Below are positions 33,029-42,205 of a stretch of DNA of 64,000 bases, in pieces; position 1 is the stretch's first letter; each line of letters opens with the position of its first letter. Where the stretch lies: NCBI RefSeq assembly GCF_900182735.1, contig NZ_FXTU01000002.1:434001-498000 (forward strand). The letters are read 5' to 3'. Made by a program: the position numbers and the translations under genes. The DNA comes from Laceyella tengchongensis. Lineage in GTDB: Bacteria; Bacillota; Bacilli; Thermoactinomycetales; Thermoactinomycetaceae. The notes beneath the pieces were generated by a model. It saw only the letters and a list, made by a program, of their open reading frames with translations, was not told the DNA's origin and searched no databases.

Positions 33029-33470
33029 CCCATCCGTTTCTTTAACTCCTGCACTTCCTTTTCAATTAGGTTCCCTTTATAAATCCAGGCGCGTGTGATG
33101 TCCGTTAACCCGGATATACTTTCTTCCATCCTTGATATCTCTCATCCAATCGTGAAAGCCGCTCGTCCTGTTTTTGATTGAGGGTGGCCACCATCTCCAA
33201 CACCTTGCCCATCTGTTCCATCTGGGTCATAATCCGTTGTTCACTTTCTTGAATCATGGTTGCTACACGATCTTCTAAGCCTTTAAATAACGACTCCAAG
33301 ACCACATAGCCACTCTCTGCTTGGTCGCCTACTTGATAGGTTTTCTCTTGCAGAGATGCCGCCGCAACCTCTTGAACATGAATAACACTTTCTAAATCCT
33401 CTTTGGTAGGAAGCTGCTCTATCTTCTCTTCAATCCGTTTCAGCCGCTCTTCCCAGTGCGTTTCGCTCAT
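33019..33470 (-). pseudogene. coiled-coil protein, frameshifted near the C-terminus
   Basis: The frame from 33470 gives a 121-residue heptad-rich protein (ERLKRIEEKIEQLPTKEDLE, DRVATMIQESEQRIMTQMEQ, LDERYQGWKKVYPG). After LDER a neighbouring frame reads better, ISRMEESISGLTDITRAWIY, KGNLIEKEVQELKKRMGDE, ending at 33019 inside the terminator hairpin. One base appears inserted near 33130. The function is unknown. A near-identical promoter and terminator occur in a decayed copy at 21702-21992. Confidence 0.6.
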
Positions 33471-33491
33471 TCATCTCACCTCATTATCTCC

Positions 33492-33520
33492 AACATATCG
33501 GATTTTTCAGTATATGGCAA
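33492..33520 (-). promoter_or_regulatory. promoter of the coiled-coil gene
   Basis: TTGCCA (33520-33515), a 17-base spacer and TATGTT (33497-33492) on the minus strand. The spacer text is shared with the copy at 21702-21730. Confidence 0.6.
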
Positions 33521-33537
33521 GGGGATGTTTTCCAATA

Positions 33538-34770
33538 TCACAGCCCCCTCCCTGGATCATACGTATAATGATCGGCTGCCTCTTGATCGGGTGCGATTGT
33601 ACTAAGCACGCCATCGCCTAGAAGCGTATTCGCATGTCCTTGGCTGTGCAAGTAATACGGAGTAAAAATAGTCCGAGCAAGCGGCCACTCATATTCATCG
33701 CGCCAAACGTTTTCGCCCATCACAAATAGCTTGACAGGTGCTTCATTGAGGATACCCGTATCCTTTCCTTTTAAGAAATGATCAAACCATCGCAACTGGA
33801 GTCCGACCAAATCCACGACAGCAGAGCTGGCAGCCAATCCAAAATTTACTTCACCGGCTTGATGACTGTGATCCAAATGCACCCATGGCCCGATGACTAG
33901 TTTGCTCTGCCGCGCTTCTGGACTACCGCCTTTGTTACGCATGTGCAAAAAGTTTTCAATGGTTCCTTGTAAGAAGATATCGTACCAACCTGCCATGTTT
34001 AGTGTAGGAACCGTAAATTTGTCATATTTCCCCTTCAACGATAATGCATCTACATCATCTTGATCCATGCCGCGCTCAAACTGTTGAAGAATGGCCGGAG
34101 CTACCTTATTTCGGGCAAAAGGAGCAAAATTTTTCAATGGCAGTGCGTTGATCTCCGTTTTTAGTTGATCAATGTCTGAAATTAACTGCGCCAAGGCAAT
34201 AGCCCGTTCTTGCTCATCGGCATAAATTCTTGAGAGCGTGTCCAGATACATTCCTAATTGCCAATAGGACAAAAAACCGAGTTCCAGCGCTCCTCCCCGG
34301 TATATTAATCCATCAAAGGGATCGCTCCAAGAAAAAGAAGGCGCTGCTGCTTTGAGTTCATGTGGATGCTGTAACATGCCTGCCCACTGTACAAATGCGG
34401 AATAAGATTCACCAAACGAACCGACTTTACCATTACTAAAGGGAAGCGTACTTGCCCAGCGGATGGTCTCAACGGTATCAGAAGCTTCTTGTTGACTGGT
34501 CGAAAAAAGCTCCCAATCTCCTTCAGAAGCAAATCTTCCCCTTGTATCTTGAACGATGACCACATATCCCTGCCGAACGGCACGAGAAATATCGTATAAC
34601 CCAAAAGAAACAGGAGGGTTATCTTTATTATACGGATGGCGATGGAGTAGAACCGGCCATTTTCCTTCCTGATTGGGCCGATAAATATTTGCACGCAACA
34701 CGACCCCATCTCTCATCTTAACGGGCACATCAAATTCCGAAATCATCTGATTCGCCGAATAATCAGTCAT
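33538..34770 (-). pseudogene. N-terminal catalytic part of a CocE/NonD-type hydrolase
   Basis: About 410 residues of an alpha/beta hydrolase: FDVPVKMRDGVVLRANIYRP, VVIVQDTRGRFASEGDWELF, then GSFGESYSAF with the nucleophile serine, and VIGPWVHLDHSH with the probable catalytic His. It stops after HYTYDPGRGL, where intact relatives continue into the C-terminal domain now found at 28920-29246. The ATG at 34770 follows AAAGGAG; an in-frame GTG at 34779 is less likely. The gene is thus split by ~4.3 kb. Confidence 0.8.
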
Positions 34771-34813
34771 ATAACACACTCCTTTTTCTAAAGTAATAAA
34801 ACGCCTTTAACAG

Positions 34814-34909
34814 TTACCAAAACAAGATTAAACCGGTAACCAAGGTCAGTGCACTTGTCAGTTTAATGAGGTAAGAAAACGCCAAAGAGCAATCGGCATA
34901 CTGGTTCAT
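34814..34909 (-). CDS. tiny putative membrane peptide coupled to the MerR gene
   Basis: A 31-codon frame starting MNQYADCSLAFSYLIKLTSA and ending ALTLVTGLILFW. Its ATG overlaps the MerR stop as TAATG, a typical coupling arrangement. The single hydrophobic helix could span the membrane. No homologue is recalled and it may be fortuitous. Confidence 0.3.
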   Translation of the reverse strand: MNQYADCSLAFSYLIKLTSALTLVTGLILFW

Positions 34910-35730
34910 TACATACACCCGACTCCCAAAATGGGCATCTGACTCTCGGTTACATACCGCAGCTTGTCACCCTCTTTAGTTGATAAATATACTTCTCTGC
35001 TTGGCATTTCCGGGCTGATCTGGTAGCCGTTCTCCTCAATCCATGATCCTAGATCGATGCTCACTGGCGTATCCACATCCGGTCGGCTGATATGGGTCAC
35101 CGCCGCAACAGTCAATCCCGGCAACTCTACTGTCCGAAAACGTGCGGTGTCCTGAAGCTTGCGCGGAATGGGGCAAGCGATTTCTAAATCGATGTTGCTT
35201 TCACATTCCGGACAACCATGCCTCATCACCATATGGGTGACAGGAAGCGGTATGTTATCCCATTTTAGATATTCATCGATTTCTTCAAACAGCCCGGGAA
35301 TGCTTGCTCTGCTTGTGGTCTCTTTAAGTGTCGCAACCAATAAGGGCTCCACCTTCTTCACCACAACCTCATACTGAGAAAGACCGTCACTTTGCCGTTC
35401 AATTTGTTCCAGTCTCACCTCAATCCGCCTTAAACGCTCCATTTTCGACTGAATCAGCGAGTGAAGTTCTGCTTGCTTAAGACGAAGCATGCCTCGCATT
35501 TCTACTGTAGATACGTTGTCTTTCAAGAGCTGTTTGATTTGTTCAAGGGTAAAACCAAGCTCCTTAAACGCCAGAATCCGATGCAGATCGAGCAACTGTT
35601 CGCTCTTGTAGTAACGGTAACCGCTCTGTTGATCCGTGTAGGCAGGTTTTAAAAGTTCAATTTGATCATAAAAGCGTAATGTTTTAGCGGGCACTTGGCT
35701 CAACTTTGAGAACTCGCTGATCTTAAACAT
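34909..35730 (-). CDS. MerR-family regulator with effector-binding domain (BmrR/BltR type)
   Basis: A 273-residue regulator. KISEFSKLSQVPAKTLRFYD, then GYRYYKSEQLLDLHRILAFK and ELGFTLEQIKQLL form the MerR DNA-binding domain, with a coiled helix (residues 75-115) and a GyrI-like ligand pocket to the C-terminus. Such regulators usually sense lipophilic cations. The ATG at 35730 follows AAAGGAG; the long upstream extension is noise. It is followed by the split hydrolase gene in the same direction. Its promoter carries a MerR-style dyad. Confidence 0.85.
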   Translation of the reverse strand: MFKISEFSKLSQVPAKTLRFYDQIELLKPAYTDQQSGYRYYKSEQLLDLHRILAFKELGFTLEQIKQLLKDNVSTVEMRGMLRLKQAELHSLIQSKMERLRRIEVRLEQIERQSDGLSQYEVVVKKVEPLLVATLKETTSRASIPGLFEEIDEYLKWDNIPLPVTHMVMRHGCPECESNIDLEIACPIPRKLQDTARFRTVELPGLTVAAVTHISRPDVDTPVSIDLGSWIEENGYQISPEMPSREVYLSTKEGDKLRYVTESQMPILGVGCM

Positions 35731-35755
35731 GAGATTCGCTCCTTTCTGTACTCGA

Positions 35756-35787
35756 AGTATAAACCTTCCATATAAGTGGAAAGTTAA
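35756..35787 (-). promoter_or_regulatory. MerR-type promoter/operator
   Basis: TATACT and a TTAACT-like -35 on the minus strand are 19-20 bases apart, with the dyad ACTTTCC-N8-GGAAGGT between them. The over-long spacer with a central dyad is the hallmark of MerR-controlled promoters. Confidence 0.6.
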
Positions 35788-35983
35788 GTAAAAAAATGTT
35801 GCATACCGACTACAATCGTCAGTTTGCAACAATTGGCGTTCGCTACAGTCACCCCAATTAAGGGGAATCCACAAAGAATCCATAGGGAATCCTTGGTGAT
35901 TCCCGGACACGACGCCCATCGCATCGGCAAGATCCGCTGGCTTATGATGCCACGTGAACACCATACCATATCAATGATGGCGG

Positions 35984-36019
35984 TAAAACAAAAAGAAGGT
36001 TCCTCACACAAGGAACCTT
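35984..36019 (-). terminator. terminator of the lipoprotein gene
   Basis: AAGGTTCC and GGAACCTT pair around TTGTGTGA on the minus strand, followed by TTCTTTTTGTTTT. Confidence 0.8.
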
Positions 36020-36059
36020 TCCGGCCAATTGGCGCCCCCACATGAACGACCGCCGCGCC

Positions 36060-36890
36060 TCACTTCGCTTTTGGTCGCAACTCAACCGGTAGCGTGATTT
36101 TCTCTTTGAACACACCACCCACTTCTGCCGTTTGCGTTTGTTGATACGTCACCGTCCCAGTCGGGGTCGGTATCTCAAATGAAAACTGGGTCAACACGGC
36201 ATGCAACACGTGGGTTTTCGAATCAATATGCACTTCTCTCTTATAAGATTTCAAACGTATATTCGCTGGATTCACCCGGATACCCAATCCCCGTAGCTGC
36301 GCCAAGGAAGGCTCCAATTCGGCCCGGGCATTGTTTCCTAATATCCCCGCCGCCCGTCCGGGAGGTAACTCCGCTGTGACGCGGAAAAATCCATTCGTTT
36401 CAGCCATGCGAAATGTGGCGCTTTTTTGTTTGACAGCTGCCGCTAATTCAATGAGTGCTTGTGTCGGATCTTCAACACTTGTCCGCAATTCCGCACGCGT
36501 GCCCGTTTCCCATGGTGCATTCCCGATCTTTAGATATCCTTTATCTCCGATCATCACTAATTGTTCGGATTCGCTTTTTCCTTTGGATGTAATAGTGCCC
36601 TGACTTCGAATCGCATAAGGGTCACTGGTCACACTGATCTTGGCTTCATACTGTGACGCCGTTTGCTGTTGGTTCCTGGTCAACTTCTCCTGACGTTTGA
36701 CCTTGTAAGTCCAACCGGCTTCTTTTTTGAGTGTCGTCCGGGTCAATTCCAATATTTCCGCCAATGTCGGCTTGCGCAAAGTAGGGGTTATTTTTCCCCA
36801 TCCCGTTTGCACTTCTTGCCAAGACATGGTACACGCTGATAGTACCATGACCAGTGCGAGGACTAGCACACCCGTTCGTATGACTTGCAT
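36060..36890 (-). CDS. lipoprotein of unknown function (DUF6612-like)
   Basis: A 276-residue protein. The N-terminus VIRTGVLVLALVMVLSACTM is a type II signal peptide with lipobox LSAC, so Cys ~23 should be lipidated. The mature part has repeated LolA-like strands (SQYEAKISVTSD, VMIGDKGYLKIGNAPWETG) as in firmicute lipoproteins that may sense or carry lipids. GGGAGG lies before the ATG at 36890. It is monocistronic; TGTATAATCATTT near 37040 on the minus strand may be its -10. Confidence 0.7.
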   Translation of the reverse strand: MQVIRTGVLVLALVMVLSACTMSWQEVQTGWGKITPTLRKPTLAEILELTRTTLKKEAGWTYKVKRQEKLTRNQQQTASQYEAKISVTSDPYAIRSQGTITSKGKSESEQLVMIGDKGYLKIGNAPWETGTRAELRTSVEDPTQALIELAAAVKQKSATFRMAETNGFFRVTAELPPGRAAGILGNNARAELEPSLAQLRGLGIRVNPANIRLKSYKREVHIDSKTHVLHAVLTQFSFEIPTPTGTVTYQQTQTAEVGGVFKEKITLPVELRPKAK

Positions 36891-37100
36891 AAACGCCTCC
36901 CGAAGCATCATGTCTTCCCATATGGTGAGTCTGGCCTCTGGAAAACTGGAGAGGCGCTATTTCATATATATTCGGCCACCCAATTCCAATCACCTTTTCC
37001 ATTCAATGGGTAATCAACACACTTTTATATAAAATGATTATACATTAACATAGCAGATTTTTCTTTTCGCATATTTGAACTTTCACTTAGAGCGACAAAC

Positions 37101-37137
37101 ATAAAAAGGAGTTGCCTCTGGTGAGTGCAACTCCTTT
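37101..37137 (-). terminator. terminator of the 111-residue protein gene
   Basis: AAAGGAGTTGC and GCAACTCCTTT form an 11-bp stem followed on the minus strand by TTTTATG. Apart from this hairpin the 36891-37211 gap holds only the candidate promoter of the lipoprotein gene. Confidence 0.75.
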
Positions 37138-37211
37138 ACCCTGTCATAGCTAGCCGTTTCATCCTTTCACAGAACGAAACGTTCCCTAACCTCCCGATGA
37201 AGTGGTTAACC

Positions 37212-37547
37212 TTATCGGGAAAATGGGTATTGGTTTGGCGTGACAAACGTCCCTGGGCCATGATATTGGTTGGGCCCTGGAAACTGATTGGGTTGAGTTG
37301 GGTATTGATTGTTGGCAGGCGGAATTGGTAGCGCTTTTTGCGATTGAGGTTGAGCGTGCGCCTGATCCATCTCTTCACTTTCCAATCCTTCCATGCCAAA
37401 TTCTTCTAATACGCGTTGAACTAATTTTAGCTCATCCGATACCATCTCATCCTGATCTTTCGATTTCAGCAAAAGATTTTGATATTGCAAGAGCGCCTCT
37501 TCAATCAAATCTAGTTCAGCCTTTGTCAGATTCACGGTGATCTTCAT
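37212..37547 (-). CDS. hypothetical protein with proline/glutamine-rich tail
   Basis: A 111-residue protein. Residues 1-55 are a helical, charged segment (KITVNLTKAELDLIEEALLQ, ELKLVQRVLEEFG). Residues ~60-111 are low-complexity, rich in Pro, Gln, Asn and Tyr (NQYPTQPNQFPGPNQY), like spore-coat proteins. AAAGGAG precedes the ATG. No family is recognised; a role in spore surface layers is a guess from composition. Confidence 0.6.
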   Translation of the reverse strand: MKITVNLTKAELDLIEEALLQYQNLLLKSKDQDEMVSDELKLVQRVLEEFGMEGLESEEMDQAHAQPQSQKALPIPPANNQYPTQPNQFPGPNQYHGPGTFVTPNQYPFSR

Positions 37548-37655
37548 TGTGTCTACTCCTTTGACTTATCCTTTTAACCTACCTATATGATAATCATAAC
37601 AACATAACAAAACAACCAGAACACAAGCTGGTTGCTTTTATATTCATATAATCTT

Positions 37656-39485
37656 CTATTTCTGGGCAGATTGTTTCTTCGCTACATGCTCTTTTTCATC
37701 GGTAGGTTTCTGTTTAGCTATCTCTTCCATCACCGCTCTAAATACACGCTTGGCCCGTGGATCTTCAGAATCCGAGATGTCTCTTAACACAACGGAGATT
37801 GCCACTCGCGGCCTCTCGAAGGGGCCGAAGCCGATCATCCACTTGTTATAGCGTTTTTTATCCAATCCGATTTGCGCCGTCCCCGTTTTTGCGGCCAGTG
37901 ACCATGTCGTACCGGCTACTGATCTGGCAGTCCCCTTAACCACCACCAACCGCATCATTTGTTTCATCGCCTGAATCGTCTCCGGCCTTAACGGCTTGGC
38001 CCCAGGCAATACTTGTGGCTTAAACTGGTATACCACCCGCCCCGTTTCATCTCGAATTTCCTTAACCACTCTCGGTTTTAAAGGCTTTCCCTGGTGAAAC
38101 AGGGCCGTCACCATATTGACGGCCTGAAGCGGGGTCACCCGCACGTCCCGCTGTCCGATGCCTGTTTGCGCCATGACTCCGGGATCGTTCTTCGGCGTCG
38201 TCTTGGCAAAAACCATGCCTTTCTGTTCTTGGGGCAATTGGGTGAAATGCTCATCATGGAACACTTTTCCTGACCAGAGCACTTCTTGCGCCAACCCCAG
38301 CCGTTTGGCATAAGCTTCAAGGCGCTCGGCTCCCAACTTCTGGGCCACCATCCCCATCACCACATTGCAAGAGTCGGCGTAAGCCTCGGCAAATGTTTGA
38401 CGACCATGCCCTCCATGCTTGTCGTCAGTTAACTGGGCTTGTTCCAATTCTCCGTCGCAATGGAAAACGGTATCCGGCTTCACAATCCCTTGTTCCAATG
38501 CAGCCACCGCGACGACCGTCTTGAAGATGGACCCAGGTACGGTCTCCAGCAACGCCCGGTTGTCCCAAGGCTGGTTCTCATGGACACCTTTACGAACAGC
38601 GGGGCGGCTGGCCATCGCCAACACATCCCCGCTGGCAACATCTTGCACAACAACGGCGCCATCTTGCACATTTTCCTGGCGCAGAATCTGTTCGACTCGC
38701 AATTGTAGCTCTTTGTCCAACGTGGTAACCACCGTGTAAGGATGTTCATCGTTGCCTGCTCTGCTCGTTGTCCGTTTCATCTCTCCGCCGATTAACGGCA
38801 GTCCACTACCCATGGTCGTGTAAGCCAACCGCTCTTCTTGATTGCCATGCAAGAAAGGCTCGAACGCGGCCTCAATGCCAGTCACACCTAAGTGAGAATC
38901 GGGGGTCCACTTGCCACTCGCCACCTGCTCTGGATACCACGATTTCATCAAGCCTGGATTTTGCACCAAGCGCCCCAACACCTGTTGCGCTGGATGATTG
39001 ATGGACATCCGGTAGTCGGAACGCACCACCATCACGCCGGGCAATTGCAAGCGGTGAATCTGTTCCTTGTCGGCCTGCGACAAAACAATCTCTTCCCCCG
39101 CTGGCCCGGACAACAGCCCCGGAAACCGGATTTGCGCCAATTGACTCTCCAGTTGGGTTAGTGGCATATGGATAAACGAGGCCAATTGGGCAAACTGTTG
39201 TCGCTTCGCTTTCATCAGGTGGCGTGTTTGCGGAAACACAAGGAGGTGATAATCATCCCCTCCGGCCAACCGCTCCCCATGGCGATCCAAGATCGCGCCG
39301 CGACCGCTATTAAGTAGCATCTCCTCCCGTTGGCGCTCTTCCGCTAGACGAATGAGATCAACCTGCTGATTACGCATGGTAAATGAGCGCGTCGCTTCAA
39401 TTTGAATATAATAAAGCCGCCACACAATCAAACCAAACGCGGCGATCATAACGAAGCTGATAAGCCAAGTACGCCACTTCCTCAT
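37656..39485 (-). CDS. class B penicillin-binding protein (PbpI-like transpeptidase)
   Basis: A 609-residue protein with one N-terminal membrane anchor (WRTWLISFVMIAAFGLIVWR) and a transpeptidase domain. The catalytic motifs are PGSIFKTV (S-x-x-K) near residue 305, DSCNVV (SxN) near 358 and AKTGTAQ (KTG) near 540. It crosslinks peptidoglycan outside the membrane. Its opening GRGAILDRHGERLAGG resembles B. subtilis PbpI, which is made in sporulation. The ATG at 39485 has GGGGTG 8 bases upstream. No partner SEDS gene is adjacent. Confidence 0.88.
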   Translation of the reverse strand: MRKWRTWLISFVMIAAFGLIVWRLYYIQIEATRSFTMRNQQVDLIRLAEERQREEMLLNSGRGAILDRHGERLAGGDDYHLLVFPQTRHLMKAKRQQFAQLASFIHMPLTQLESQLAQIRFPGLLSGPAGEEIVLSQADKEQIHRLQLPGVMVVRSDYRMSINHPAQQVLGRLVQNPGLMKSWYPEQVASGKWTPDSHLGVTGIEAAFEPFLHGNQEERLAYTTMGSGLPLIGGEMKRTTSRAGNDEHPYTVVTTLDKELQLRVEQILRQENVQDGAVVVQDVASGDVLAMASRPAVRKGVHENQPWDNRALLETVPGSIFKTVVAVAALEQGIVKPDTVFHCDGELEQAQLTDDKHGGHGRQTFAEAYADSCNVVMGMVAQKLGAERLEAYAKRLGLAQEVLWSGKVFHDEHFTQLPQEQKGMVFAKTTPKNDPGVMAQTGIGQRDVRVTPLQAVNMVTALFHQGKPLKPRVVKEIRDETGRVVYQFKPQVLPGAKPLRPETIQAMKQMMRLVVVKGTARSVAGTTWSLAAKTGTAQIGLDKKRYNKWMIGFGPFERPRVAISVVLRDISDSEDPRAKRVFRAVMEEIAKQKPTDEKEHVAKKQSAQK

Positions 39486-39584
39486 AACATGAACACCCCG
39501 CTCTTCTCTCTCCATCTTGGACAGGAAATGAGCGGGGTATACGCATAAGTCCTGTTGTCAAAGTTGTTTCAAAACCGGCTTGTG

Positions 39585-41171
39585 TCAGAATCCACGAATC
39601 GCTACAACAGCCGGACGGGGAATATCACCATACGGCCAATGGCTAGTTGGATTTTTTGGGTCTTTGGTCTCTTCACCTGGGTGCTGAACAGCGATAAACA
39701 ACGTACGCTGATCCGGGGTGAAATCGGGTCCAGTCATTTCCGCTTCACGGGGGCCAGAAGCGAATTGGAAAGCTTCTCCCGCTTGCCGCCCTTGGGTCGC
39801 GATAAAGAAAAGGCCATTGTTCTTAAACAACTCATAGGTATTGTCCTTGTTCATCTTGCCAGAAGAAATATCCGTGCATACCCATAGATTGCCTTGTTTG
39901 TCAAACAGCAAATTGTCGGGGCAAGAAAACCCGCTTTGCCGTCCCCCTACAGCAAATACCTCAAAAACGAAGCGTTTCGCGGCGGCATCATCCCCATCTT
40001 CAATCAGGCGCAGGATTTGCCCATGAAAGTTGCCATGATTGGTGTTGTTAGTCAACGCGAGGTACACGCTGCCGTCACGCGGATTTATTTCCACATCCTC
40101 CGGCCGGTCAAGCGGAGTCGCTCCCACCAGCTTGGCCGCATCCCGTGTATGCACCAATACTTCCCCTTGCGTCTTGAACTTGGCTTTTAAAGCAGGGCTT
40201 TGTTCTAAATCCAAGGGCATCCATTTGCCATCAGCCAAGTTGGCCACATAGAGCGTGCCTTCGCTGAGCAGGTACCGATTGTCTTTACCCCGGGACGGCT
40301 GATACTTCTTCTTGCTCACATACTTGTAAAAATACTGGTCATTGGAATCATCGCCCATGTAGACGACCAGCCGACCATCCTTTGACAACGTCATCGCCGC
40401 GTTTTCATGGGAAAACCGTCCCAATGCCGTATGCTTCTGCGGAGTGGAAGACGGATCAAACGGGTCCACCTCCACCACCCAGCCATAATGGGTGTCGTTG
40501 CGGCCCCAGCGCTTTGCATCTTCTTCAAAATTTTCTTCGCAAGTGAGAACCGTATCCCACAGCGTGCGACCTCCACTGCAATTGGCAAATGTCCCTTTCA
40601 CTTTGTGGACTCCGCCAACCACCGCATCCCCGCGCGCGGGACCGGTCAGTTCCATCATGGTGTTTGCTGTAATCCGGCGCGCATACCGACTGCCTTTCAC
40701 CAACCGCCACTTGCCGTCAGATAGCTTGATCTCAATGACACTTCCACCGACATTGTATTGTTCAATCGCATGTTTCTCGGCTTCCGGCGTGTCAGCGTCA
40801 TACATGAAGAGCGCCCCAGTGCCAATATACTCATGATTCACCCACAACAGTCCGTGTTTTGACGATCCATTAATCGGAAAGTAAACGGTCAGGTCACAAT
40901 TGTAGCCGAACTTTTCACCATTGCCGATGTCGTCACCCCAAGCGGCAATGAGATCCTGCCGAAATCCCTTGGGCAAAACGAGTTTATCCTGATCCGATGG
41001 GGAAATGGGGCGAAATGGGGGGCGGTGGGCCATCTTTTTAAACGCGTCAGTCGCGCCCTTCTCCGCTGCTTGCGCGACTTGTTCCAGTCCAGTGGTCGCT
41101 CCGACCAATGCCGCCGTCCCCACACCAACAAACTTCATGAATTCGCGTCGCGTAATATGATTTTCTGCCAT
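39585..41171 (-). CDS. PhoX-like phosphatase (DUF839), Tat-exported
   Basis: A 528-residue protein. A twin-arginine signal is evident: HITRREFMKFVGVGTAALVG with cleavage near AQAAEK. The mature part matches PhoX/DUF839 enzymes: LLWVNHEYIGTG, TVLTCEENFEED, DRPEDVEINPRDG and FSCPDNLLFD carry the acidic calcium/iron ligands. It should hydrolyse phosphate esters outside the cell under phosphate limitation. GGAGAGTGAG precedes the ATG at 41171. No tatAC genes are adjacent. A possible Pho box lies upstream. Confidence 0.85.
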   Translation of the reverse strand: MAENHITRREFMKFVGVGTAALVGATTGLEQVAQAAEKGATDAFKKMAHRPPFRPISPSDQDKLVLPKGFRQDLIAAWGDDIGNGEKFGYNCDLTVYFPINGSSKHGLLWVNHEYIGTGALFMYDADTPEAEKHAIEQYNVGGSVIEIKLSDGKWRLVKGSRYARRITANTMMELTGPARGDAVVGGVHKVKGTFANCSGGRTLWDTVLTCEENFEEDAKRWGRNDTHYGWVVEVDPFDPSSTPQKHTALGRFSHENAAMTLSKDGRLVVYMGDDSNDQYFYKYVSKKKYQPSRGKDNRYLLSEGTLYVANLADGKWMPLDLEQSPALKAKFKTQGEVLVHTRDAAKLVGATPLDRPEDVEINPRDGSVYLALTNNTNHGNFHGQILRLIEDGDDAAAKRFVFEVFAVGGRQSGFSCPDNLLFDKQGNLWVCTDISSGKMNKDNTYELFKNNGLFFIATQGRQAGEAFQFASGPREAEMTGPDFTPDQRTLFIAVQHPGEETKDPKNPTSHWPYGDIPRPAVVAIRGF

Positions 41172-41234
41172 GCTGACACTCACTCTCCATCCGGAAATGT
41201 CAATCATCTATCATGTTCTAAATTAATGGAAAGA

Positions 41235-41251
41235 TGTTAATAACACGTAAA
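41235..41251 (-). promoter_or_regulatory. possible PhoP box for the PhoX-like gene
   Basis: TTTACG-TGTTA-TTAACA on the minus strand gives two TT(A/T)AC(A/G)-like hexamers at 11-base spacing, about 65-80 bases before the start. It is a weak match with only two repeats. Confidence 0.3.
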
Positions 41252-41645
41252 CGAACGATAAAGATCCCGTTTTAAATCAGATATTTATGCCATTTCGATA
41301 ATTAGTTCTATCACAAACGCACGCGATCATCGGTGAAACATCATCTCTCTTCAGAAATATCAAAACCCAATACATTCCATCCTGAGCGTGTCTCACAAAT
41401 CTCGTTCGGGGATCAAAGCGGCGGGAAGGCCTTTTACCGTTGAGATGAGTGGGAAAACGCATTGGAAGCCACGATCCTATGCAACGAACACACGTTAACC
41501 ACCCATTTAGATAGATAATTAAATTTTATTATAACAATTATACTATTATAATAATTTTTTTATTTTAATAAAGGTAATTTTAATTCAATATCTAATTATT
41601 AAATTATTAACACAATCAACCTATTGGCCACAGGAGGTTCACAAC
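41252..41645. other. intergenic stretch ending in an extremely AT-rich segment
   Basis: No gene supported. Positions ~41505-41620 are almost pure A/T (for example TTATAACAATTATACTATTA) and lie directly before the secreted protease. They may hold its promoter or bind a nucleoid protein. AGGAGGTTCACAAC follows as the ribosome site. Confidence 0.45.
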
Positions 41646-42152
41646 ATGAAAAAAGGGTTGGCTATTTTCGCGTTTTTACTGGTCTTAGGTGCTTGGTCTC
41701 CTACATTCGCTTATGTATTATGGGGTTACAAGTGGGCGAGTCCCAATATCACGTACGAGTGCGACATGCACGGCGATTACACCACACAGTGCAACAACGG
41801 CAAAACGGAATGGAGCAACTGGACCGATGTCAATTTGTCCTACAGCTCCAATCCCGGCATCACTACTACGGCAGGCAACTACGGCAACGTTTCTTGGAGT
41901 GGATTATGCTCAGTCGGCTCCAGCTCGGGAAGCACGGTTTACCGCATGGATATCTCCATCAACACATACTATACAGATAGTTATTCCTCCCAAAAACGCA
42001 AAGGGGTAATCACCCACGAATTGGGGCACGCTCTGGGCCTGAGCCACGAAAACCGTTTGGGACCAGGGGGTTCTGTCATGTATGACAATGACGGCAGAAC
42101 TGTTTACTCCCCCACGCAAGACGATATCAACGGGGTAAATGCAATCTATTGA
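41646..42152 (+). CDS. secreted matrixin-like (M10-type) zinc metalloprotease
   Basis: A 168-residue protein with a signal peptide (KKGLAIFAFLLVLGAWSPTF, cleavage likely after FAY near 23). GVITHELGHALGLSHE is the metzincin HExxHxxGxxH signature, with SVMYD as the Met-turn. The ~145-residue mature domain is a minimal catalytic domain with no visible pro-region cysteine switch; cysteines at DMHGDYTTQCN and SGLCSVG may form a disulfide. A strong AGGAGG precedes the ATG. It is 53 bases from a membrane-anchored protein gene in the same direction. Confidence 0.85.
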   Translation: MKKGLAIFAFLLVLGAWSPTFAYVLWGYKWASPNITYECDMHGDYTTQCNNGKTEWSNWTDVNLSYSSNPGITTTAGNYGNVSWSGLCSVGSSSGSTVYRMDISINTYYTDSYSSQKRKGVITHELGHALGLSHENRLGPGGSVMYDNDGRTVYSPTQDDINGVNAIY

Positions 42153-42205
42153 TCTATCCCCTTTCTTCCCAAACCCAATCCTAATCATAAAGGAGGAACC
42201 ATCCC

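Noticed and set aside
28920..33540. Insertion sequence inside the split hydrolase
   Set aside because: I found no transposase, no clear terminal inverted repeats and no target duplication at the junctions.
41277..41462. Minus-strand frame in the gap before the metalloprotease
   Set aside because: No ribosome site or motif; likely chance in intergenic DNA.
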